A DNA stretch of 64,000 nucleotides, from assembly GCA_910577275.1 (NCBI GenBank), contig CAJTMW010000008.1, positions 658 to 64,657 of the forward strand, in the 5' to 3' direction. Under the pieces are notes generated by a model, which saw nothing but the letters and a program-made list of their open reading frames with translations, was not told the origin of the DNA and made no database searches. The translations under genes and the position numbers were made by a program. This stretch comes from an uncultured Lachnospiraceae bacterium (lineage in GTDB: Bacteria; Bacillota; Clostridia; Lachnospirales; Lachnospiraceae). This document shows positions 58,210 to 64,000 of this stretch, piece after piece (position 1 is the stretch's first letter; each line of letters starts with the position of its first letter).

Positions 58210-58548
58210 TCATTCCTCCTCCATTATTTTTGTAACTTCTCCTGAAAAGTCCTTCCAGAGAGCTTTCAGCTCCGACAGTTTCATTTTTCCCTCTTCGGTA
58301 ATCTCATAATACTTTCTGGAAGTCTCTTTTCCCTTTGGCTGGCTCCAGCGGCTCAAGACCAGACCGTCATCCTCTAATCTGTATAAGATGGGATAGAGAG
58401 TGCCTTCCTTAAGGGTAAACATGCCGCCGCTTTTTTCTTTTAACTGGCTGATTAGCTGATAGCCGTACTTTTCTTCGCTTTCCAGCAGCTTTAACACCAG
58501 CATTTCCAGAACGCCCTTTTTGAGCTGCTGTTCATAACGTCCCTGCAA
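58210..58548 (-). CDS. PadR-family transcriptional regulator
   Basis: 112 residues, TTG start with AGGTGGTGA upstream. The winged HTH KKGVLEMLVLKLLESEEKYG, YQLISQLKEKSGGMFTLKEG and TLYPILYRLEDDGLVLSRWS is the PadR signature. A palindrome at 58564-58576 in its promoter is the likely operator. It forms an operon with the HAAS gene. Confidence 0.92.
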   Translation of the reverse strand: MQGRYEQQLKKGVLEMLVLKLLESEEKYGYQLISQLKEKSGGMFTLKEGTLYPILYRLEDDGLVLSRWSQPKGKETSRKYYEITEEGKMKLSELKALWKDFSGEVTKIMEEE

Positions 58549-58563
58549 TTCATCACCACCTAT

Positions 58564-58576
58564 TTAGTATTACTAA
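58564..58576. promoter_or_regulatory. probable PadR operator
   Basis: TTAGTA-T-TACTAA palindrome next to A+T-rich -10-like sequence on the reverse strand. Confidence 0.55.
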
Positions 58577-58701
58577 GTATATATTATTACAAAGCTGATT
58601 GGTTGTCAACTGGAAAAAGAGGAAGGACACGGGAATCAATTTCCGGGCGGAAAAGTTTTGTGTGTGGCGGAATAAAAACAGGATAAATTATAACATAAAA
58701 A

Positions 58702-58730
58702 TTGACATTTAACATTTAAAAAGTTAAAAT
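58702..58730 (+). promoter_or_regulatory. promoter with internal dyad before the AbiEi-like gene
   Basis: TTGACA (58702-58707), 17 bp, TAAAAT (58725-58730). TTTAAC at 58708 and GTTAAA at 58723 form a dyad in the spacer, a likely autoregulatory site of the following HTH protein. Confidence 0.65.
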
Positions 58731-58748
58731 AATGAAAAGGAGGATATT

Positions 58749-59693
58749 ATGAACTATATTGAAAATATTCTGGGAATCAAAGTTGATTATCAGCCATGGA
58801 GCCATACGGAAGAACTTCCTTACTATTTGTTGGACCGTTACGAATTTATGCAGGTTACGTTTGAATCCGTCAGGGCGCTTTTCTTATATCCGAAAATGGA
58901 ACTTGACCAGCTTGCATCTGTAAAAAAGCAGATTGCGAAAATTCAAAAAATCGAACCGATTCCGGTAGTGTTTGTTTTAAAAAATATAAGCCGAAGCAGG
59001 ATGCAATACATGCTTTCAGCCCATATTCCATTTATTGTTCCTGATAAGCAGATTTATCTTCCTTTTATGGGAATTGTACTGCAAAACAGGTTTTGTGCAG
59101 AAATTGTGAAGACGGAGAAATTACAGCCTTCCGCCCAGGTTTTATTCTTTTATTATATTTATCGGAAAAAACAACAGCTTTATATGAGTGAGGCCGGCAA
59201 AGACCTGGGCTTTTCCGGGATGACCATTACACGGGCAGTCCGTCAACTGGAACAAACATCTTTTTTTACTACAGAAAAGGAGGGGGTTCAGAAAATACTT
59301 ACCGGAAAATATAACGCGCATAAATTGTATAATAAAATGCAGCCTTATCTGGTGTCGCCCATTCGCAAAGTAATATATGTAGATAAGCGAATTCCTTTAC
59401 CACGAATGCAAACAGCCGGTTTGTCCGCCTTATCTGAAATGAGTATGATAAATCCGCCTGATACCCCGTGCTACGCCATAAACGGAAAAAGCAGCCGGCT
59501 CGTTGGAACAGATGTGCTAATGGATGCCTCTGCACAGGTTAAGGTTGAATTGTGGAGATATGACCCGGATATTCTGTCAGGAAACGGGCAGGTTGACCCG
59601 TTGTCGCTTGCCATGACGCTGAAAGATGATTCAGATGAGCGTATTGAAGAAGCCGTAGAAGAATTACTGTCTAAAGTCTGGGAGGTTTCATAA
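58749..59693 (+). CDS. AbiEi-like winged-helix antitoxin/regulator
   Basis: 314 residues. The central part carries a winged HTH (SEAGKDLGFSGMTITRAVRQ then LEQTSFFTTEKEGVQKI). The C-terminal part matches the type IV TA antitoxin AbiEi-like pattern (LSALSEMSMINPPDTPCYAI, VELWRYDPDIL). It overlaps a nucleotidyltransferase remnant by TAATG, the classical AbiE arrangement. The dyad in its promoter suggests autorepression. Here the toxin partner is broken, so the antitoxin is an orphan. Confidence 0.75.
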   Translation: MNYIENILGIKVDYQPWSHTEELPYYLLDRYEFMQVTFESVRALFLYPKMELDQLASVKKQIAKIQKIEPIPVVFVLKNISRSRMQYMLSAHIPFIVPDKQIYLPFMGIVLQNRFCAEIVKTEKLQPSAQVLFFYYIYRKKQQLYMSEAGKDLGFSGMTITRAVRQLEQTSFFTTEKEGVQKILTGKYNAHKLYNKMQPYLVSPIRKVIYVDKRIPLPRMQTAGLSALSEMSMINPPDTPCYAINGKSSRLVGTDVLMDASAQVKVELWRYDPDILSGNGQVDPLSLAMTLKDDSDERIEEAVEELLSKVWEVS

Positions 59694-60149
59694 TGGTGAA
59701 AGGGCTTAGAAGTTTTCAGAAATGGTTCCATGGATATGAGGAACAATACACAATCATAGGAGGCACGGCGTGTGACCTTTTGATGTCCGCCGGAGGTTTG
59801 GATTTCCGTGCAACAAAGGATATTGATTTGGTTCTTATCATTGAAGCAGTCACAGCTGATTCCATTTAAAGCGAAAGCGTGGATTGACCTGACAGACAGA
59901 AAATCCGCCGGTGAAAAAATAGACAGCAAAAATATCCGTAAACATAAAAACGATATATTCCGCCTGTCGGCATTATTGGGGCAGAATACGAAGGTCAATG
60001 TAACTCCCGAAATATACAGGGACATACAAGTTTTTCTGGAGGCCATGAGTCGGGAGGCGACAGACACAAAGCAATTAGGGCTTACAAGAACCAGAGATGA
60101 GATTTTAGAAATATTGCGGAATACCTACCTGAAATCAGAGCAGCAATAG
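59693..60149 (+). pseudogene. AbiEii-like nucleotidyltransferase toxin with internal deletion
   Basis: The first 58 codons (59693-59869) encode the start of an AbiEii-type nucleotidyltransferase, including the active site IGGTACDLLMSAGGLDFRAT then KDIDLVLI. The frame then stops. A second frame from about 59860 to 60149 encodes the family C-terminus (IPFKAKAWIDLTDRKSAGEK, IRKHKNDIFRLSALL). The two parts meet directly, so roughly 100 codons of the middle are missing and the parts are out of frame. It is the inactivated toxin of the pair. Confidence 0.82.
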
Positions 60150-60226
60150 ATGACGGATGTTGCTTTACATGAAATAAATTTTTGTGATATACTTGAAAAA
60201 AACAGGAAAAGGATGGTACGAAAATT

Positions 60227-60973
60227 ATGATGTTAGAGGGAAAAGTAGCTGTAGTTACCGGCGGCACCAGAGGAATCGGCTTTGAGATTGTCCGCAAGTA
60301 TCTTGCAAACGGCGCAAAGGTGGTTTTGTTCGGTTCAAGACAGGAAACAGTGGACAAGGCGCTTGCAAAGCTGGCGGAGGAAAATGCCGGATGGGAAGTG
60401 GAAGGAATGTGCCCGAAGCTGACGGACGCTGCGGAAGTGGAAAAAGCCGTTGCGGCGGTGAAGGGAAAATTTGGAAGGATTGATATCCTGGTAAACAATG
60501 CCGGAATTTCCCAGAGCACGCCTCTTTACAATTACACGGCCGAGGAGTTTGACAAATGTATTGACTTGAATGTGCGCGCATTGTTCTATGCAATTCTGCC
60601 TGTTGCGAAGATTATGAAGGAGCAGGGCGGCGGCTGTATCTTAAATACCAGCTCCATGGTGAGTATTTCCGGGCAGCCGGCAGGCGTCGGATATCCCACA
60701 AGCAAGTTTGCGGTTAACGGCATGACAATTTCACTTGCAAGGGAACTGGCAAAGGATAATATCCGTGTGAACGCCGTAGCGCCGGGCGTTACCAAGACGG
60801 ACATGGTAGCTTCGCTTCCGCCTGAAATGGTGGCAAGGATTTCTGCGCAGATACCTCTTGGCAGGCCGGGCGAGCCGGAGGAAGTGGCAAACGCTTTCCT
60901 TTATCTGGCAAGCGATTTGGCTTCCTATGTGACAGGAGAAATTTTGTCGGTGGACGGAGCAAGCAGAGCGTAA
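60227..60973 (+). CDS. Short-chain dehydrogenase/reductase (HSDH/FabG-like)
   Basis: 248 residues. The NAD(P) site TGGTRGIG, NNAG, Ser in NTSSMVS and Y156-x3-K160 (GYPTSK) are complete, with APGVTKTDM and a C-terminal GEILSVDGA. GGTRGIGF, the YPTSK variant and TDM-n-LPPE resemble gut clostridial BaiA-type and 12-alpha-hydroxysteroid dehydrogenases more than FabG of fatty acid synthesis. A bile-acid or other alcohol substrate is possible but not shown. The gene is monocistronic. Confidence 0.8.
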   Translation: MMLEGKVAVVTGGTRGIGFEIVRKYLANGAKVVLFGSRQETVDKALAKLAEENAGWEVEGMCPKLTDAAEVEKAVAAVKGKFGRIDILVNNAGISQSTPLYNYTAEEFDKCIDLNVRALFYAILPVAKIMKEQGGGCILNTSSMVSISGQPAGVGYPTSKFAVNGMTISLARELAKDNIRVNAVAPGVTKTDMVASLPPEMVARISAQIPLGRPGEPEEVANAFLYLASDLASYVTGEILSVDGASRA

Positions 60974-61085
60974 TTCGAGGGCTGTAGCTGACAGAGAAAG
61001 AAAACAGGTCTTACGGGACATTTATTTTAAAGCGCCACGGGAATCCGGTTATCCTGCGGCGTTTTAAATATCGGGAGGAAAAGAC

Positions 61086-62276
61086 ATGAGAATAATTGAA
61101 GTCCGTGAAAGAACGGATGACTTGATTCAACTGCTATTGAAAGTATGGGAAGGGGCCGTCAGGGCAACGCACTTATTTTTATCCGAAGGAGAAATAGCAG
61201 GTATCAAAGAGTATGTTCCGCAGGCGCTATGCAGCGTTGAAAATCTTGTGGTCGCAGAAGATGAGGGGGACAATCCCGTAGCTTTTATGGGAATTGAAAA
61301 AGAAAGCCTTGAAATGCTGTTCATTGCGCCAAAGGAAAGAGGAAAAGGACTGGGAAAACAACTTATTCAATTCGGGATTGAAAATTATTCTGTGAAAAAA
61401 GTGGCTGTAAACGAGCAGAATCCACAGGCAAAAGGATTTTATGAACATATGGGTTTCCGGGTATATAAAAGAACAGACCACGATGAACAGGGAAATCCTT
61501 ATCCGCTTTTATATATGAGCCTTTCTCCGCAGCTTAAACAAAATTATTATGGAAGCTTGTGCACGGAAATGTATGAAATTTTACATGAAAGCGCGCCGGC
61601 GGACGAATTGCAGTTTTATCTTTCTTATGCAAAAAAGGGTATGAAAATCCTGGAGCCTTTGTGTGGAAGCGGACGCTTTTTTGTGCCTTTTCTGGAACAT
61701 GGCTTTGACGTCAGCGGGGTGGACTTGTCGGAAGAAATGCTGGATAAACTGAGGCGGAAAGCGCCGGAAGCAAAGGTCGTGAAGGCAGACATTATCGAGT
61801 ATCCGGCAGAGGATAAGTTTGATTATATTTTCATCCCCTCTGGTTCCGTTTCGCTATTCACAGACATTGATTTGTGTAAAAGCATTTTGCGAAAGCTGAA
61901 AGAATTACTGGCGCCGGGCGGAAAATTCGTATTTTCCGTTGATACTGTCTTTACCCGATGCGCCGAGGAGAGCGAATATAAGGCAGCCGTTTCCGTGAAA
62001 ACGAAAGAAGGCTTTGACTTGATTTTAAAAGGGAAAAACCATTACGATGAAAAAAGCCAGACACAGTATTCCCCTTCCGTTTACGAACTTTACAACGACG
62101 CCGAATTACTGCAAAGCGAAGAGATGGATTTTCAAACGCATTTATACCGGTATGGAGAAATGGAGGAGTACTTAAGGGAATGCGGGTTTAAGGCCATATC
62201 AACCTACGCAACATATCAAAAGGAAATGGCGGTTAACGACAAGTGTGAAATGTTTCTATATGAATGCAGCGTATAG
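61086..62276 (+). CDS. GNAT acetyltransferase fused to class I methyltransferase
   Basis: 396 residues. Residues 1-150 are a GNAT domain (ESLEMLFIAPKERGKGLGKQ with the acetyl-CoA loop, NEQNPQAKGFYEHMGFRVYK). From about 165 a SAM methyltransferase follows (MKILEPLCGSGRFFVPFLEH as motif I, VSGVDLSEEMLDKLRRK, DYIFIPSGSVSLFTD, LAPGGKFVFSVDT). Both halves look complete and lie in one frame without a break. The GNAT half is close to small YjaB/YhfL-type enzymes. Substrates unknown. GGGAGG precedes the ATG. Confidence 0.85.
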   Translation: MRIIEVRERTDDLIQLLLKVWEGAVRATHLFLSEGEIAGIKEYVPQALCSVENLVVAEDEGDNPVAFMGIEKESLEMLFIAPKERGKGLGKQLIQFGIENYSVKKVAVNEQNPQAKGFYEHMGFRVYKRTDHDEQGNPYPLLYMSLSPQLKQNYYGSLCTEMYEILHESAPADELQFYLSYAKKGMKILEPLCGSGRFFVPFLEHGFDVSGVDLSEEMLDKLRRKAPEAKVVKADIIEYPAEDKFDYIFIPSGSVSLFTDIDLCKSILRKLKELLAPGGKFVFSVDTVFTRCAEESEYKAAVSVKTKEGFDLILKGKNHYDEKSQTQYSPSVYELYNDAELLQSEEMDFQTHLYRYGEMEEYLRECGFKAISTYATYQKEMAVNDKCEMFLYECSV

Positions 62277-62310
62277 CAGGGCAGAAACAGAGCCTTGCTT
62301 CCTCACAGAA

Positions 62311-62352
62311 ACAGGCGGTATGCCCTCCTTTCACGGGATACATACCGCCTGT
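62311..62352. terminator. bidirectional terminator between convergent genes
   Basis: ACAGGCGGTATG (62311-62322) and CATACCGCCTGT (62341-62352), a perfect 12-bp stem. Confidence 0.8.
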
Positions 62353-62402
62353 GCCTTTATCAGCTCCCTTTTGTATGTAGTATTTGAGAGCCCGTGCTTT
62401 GT

Positions 62403-63110
62403 CTAGTGGAAAATACTTGCTTCAATATCCTCATAGAAGCCGCCCAAATCGCTGGGCATCCAGGCGGTTTTCTCTTTGCCGCTCACGTCAACCAGCATTT
62501 TTTCACAGGAAACCTCAATAGCAACCGGCTCGGAAGAAATCTCCATGGCGGAAAGACCGCTTACGAGGTCGGAAAAATAACCTTCCATATAAGAGGTCAG
62601 TATATCGTTATCGCCGTTCATGATTGCCATCTGGTCTTCCTCGGTGAGCCGCTCCTGCATGGCTGTGAGGGCGTCAAGCGTTACCTGCTCCATATCGGCG
62701 GCGGAGTAGCTGTTCACCTTCAGGGATACGACAACCTTTTCCTTATCCTCGGAAATAATTTCCGTGGTGTAGGTGAGCTTGGCGAGCATCCCCTCGAGGG
62801 CGTCTGCGAATTCCTTCACGCTTTCGTCAGACATTGTCACACCCTCTGCCGTAAACTGTTCCTGGAATTGCGAAACCAGGTCGTCTGAGTCGGAGCCTTC
62901 TGCAAGGAACGTGCTTCTCACGTCGTCCTCGGAGGCAAAGCCAAGCAAATCCTTCATAGGCGCCATGTTGCTCTTGGCGGTAAGCTCGAAGATAGCGCCT
63001 ACTGTCTGGTTGGCGGGAGCCAAATCCGCTCCGCCGCAGCCTGTGAGAGCCATACAGGCAACTGACAGGGCCGCAATTGCTGTCAGTATTTTCGTTCTCA
63101 ATCTCCTCAT
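62403..63110 (-). CDS. DUF5105-like lipoprotein
   Basis: 235 residues with a signal sequence and lipobox ALTGC (cysteine at about residue 25). The rest is a soluble domain rich in acidic residues (NQTVGAIFELTAKSNMAPMK, VKEFADALEGMLAKLTYTTE, VVVSLKVNSYSAADMEQVTL) of the DUF5105/DUF4878-like type common as surface lipoproteins in Clostridia. No function is known. Convergent with the fusion gene; own promoter upstream. Confidence 0.78.
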   Translation of the reverse strand: MRRLRTKILTAIAALSVACMALTGCGGADLAPANQTVGAIFELTAKSNMAPMKDLLGFASEDDVRSTFLAEGSDSDDLVSQFQEQFTAEGVTMSDESVKEFADALEGMLAKLTYTTEIISEDKEKVVVSLKVNSYSAADMEQVTLDALTAMQERLTEEDQMAIMNGDNDILTSYMEGYFSDLVSGLSAMEISSEPVAIEVSCEKMLVDVSGKEKTAWMPSDLGGFYEDIEASIFH

Positions 63111-63272
63111 AAAAATCTCTCTCTTTCGTTATTTTTTATTTTTCATATAGTATAGCTCTGTAAGGAAAAGTTGTAAACAGGTTTTTCCCTTTATTGCTTG
63201 CAATTAGCGGGCTCGTCTTATATTATAATTGATAGAACAGTACACGGAACTTTAAATCAGGAGGAACAGAGG

Positions 63273-63977
63273 ATGTTGTCACTTAAAAAGGAGCTTTCAG
63301 AAAACGCATATCCGGGCAGAGGCATCGTTATCGGCAAATCTGCGGACGGAACGAAGGCGGTAGTGGCTTATTTTATTATGGGAAGAAGCGTGAACAGCCG
63401 TAACCGGGTTTTTGTAACGGAAGGAGAGGGAATCAGGACCCAGTGCTTTGACGAGGCGAAGATGGAGGACCCGAGTCTGGTGATTTATGCGCCGGTGCGG
63501 GTTTTGGAACACAGGACAATCGTTACCAACGGCGACCAGACGGACACCGTTTATGAGGGACTGCAGAGGGGAGAAAGCTTTGAGGAGGCTTTAAGGAGCC
63601 GGGAGTTTGAGCCGGACGGGCCGAATTACACGCCCAGGATTTCCGGGCTTATGAATATAAAGGACGGGCAGTATGACTATATGCTGTCTATCTTAAAGAG
63701 CAACAACGGAAATCCCGACGCCTGCAACAGATTTACCTATTCTTATGAAAATCCGGCGGCGGGCGAGGGGCGTTTCATCCATACCTACATGCATGACGGC
63801 AATCCCCTTCCCAGCTTTGAGGGCGAACCGAAGACGGTGGAAATTGAGGGAGATATCGACGAGTTTGCGCAGATGCTGTGGGAAAACCTGAATGAGGAAA
63901 ACAAGGTTTCTCTTTTCGTGAGATATATCGATATTGCAAGCGGAAAATACGACACCAGAATCATCAACAAAAACTAG
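63273..63977 (+). CDS. purO: IMP cyclohydrolase, PurO-type
   Basis: 234 residues from the ATG at 63273 (AGGAGG upstream); a longer frame starts within the promoter. It is the archaeal-type IMP cyclohydrolase fold (PF07826-like): NAYPGRGIVIGKSADGTKAV, YFIMGRSVNSRNRVFV, GLQRGESFEEALRSREFEPD and GPNYTPRISG. It would close the purine ring, FAICAR to IMP, instead of or beside PurH. The gene is complete and ends just before the window edge. Confidence 0.87.
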   Translation: MLSLKKELSENAYPGRGIVIGKSADGTKAVVAYFIMGRSVNSRNRVFVTEGEGIRTQCFDEAKMEDPSLVIYAPVRVLEHRTIVTNGDQTDTVYEGLQRGESFEEALRSREFEPDGPNYTPRISGLMNIKDGQYDYMLSILKSNNGNPDACNRFTYSYENPAAGEGRFIHTYMHDGNPLPSFEGEPKTVEIEGDIDEFAQMLWENLNEENKVSLFVRYIDIASGKYDTRIINKN

Positions 63978-64000
63978 GGACTGAAAATCAGCAGATGCCC

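Overview
The window looks like a chromosomal segment of a spore-forming, gut-type Clostridia bacterium, most likely Lachnospiraceae. Reasons: the order HU - rqcP - yabP - yabQ - divIC - spoIIE - tilS - hpt - ftsH; a T-box in front of proS; a CotS-like spore gene; many glycoside hydrolases and a sugar ABC transporter; and GGAGG-type ribosome binding sites throughout. No rRNA, tRNA, intact insertion sequence, prophage or CRISPR array was seen.

Layout. 1-4.8 kb: tandem FtsX-type ABC permeases, then an Xre regulator with an MFS exporter. 4.9-18.0 kb: a catabolic island (below). 18.1-30 kb: small redox and regulatory genes, a TetR/MFS pair, a CofE-like protein, an Rpn nuclease with a repeat-built coiled coil, MerR, an AgrC/AgrA-like two-component pair, and a methyltransferase with its TetR. 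30-41 kb: proS, cca, a CotS-like kinase, a PEGA lipoprotein, an A+T-rich DUF3800 gene, a MATE pump and an alpha-L-fucosidase. 40.9-48.8 kb: the conserved division/sporulation/tRNA block, broken by two large palindromic elements at 44.1-44.6 kb. 49-54 kb: GH13 and GH31 enzymes in one operon. 53.8-58.6 kb: an ABC-2 exporter with TetR, then a PadR/HAAS operon. 58.7-64 kb: a decayed AbiE-like toxin-antitoxin pair, an SDR enzyme, a GNAT-methyltransferase fusion, a DUF5105 lipoprotein and a PurO-type IMP cyclohydrolase.

The most interesting part is 4.9-18.0 kb. Five near-identical palindromes (GTAAACGTTTAC type) lie in front of a 4-hydroxybutyryl-CoA dehydratase-like enzyme, the CUT1 permease operon, a PPC-domain gene, the lacI/RraA-like intergenic region and the substrate-binding lipoprotein. 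They define one LacI-family regulon. An AraC-type regulator may add activation through a 14-bp sequence shared by two of the promoters. The enzymes (esterase, RraA-like aldolase, xylose-isomerase-like TIM barrel, BKACE, MaoC-like hydratase, CRYL1/carnitine-dehydrogenase-like oxidoreductase, AbfD-like dehydratase) fit import of a sugar-like or ester-linked compound, oxidation of a 3-hydroxy acid to a 3-keto acid, and cleavage of that with acetyl-CoA. I cannot assign this set to a known pathway; the substrate is unknown.

Second in interest are two long hairpin elements between spoIIE and tilS. They share a core of about 100 bp but have different outer arms that are each self-complementary. Other structure includes a leader with conflicting stems before an MFS gene, a probably leaderless tilS, a SpoIIE without its membrane domain, and a 31-residue Cys-rich ORF after ftsH.
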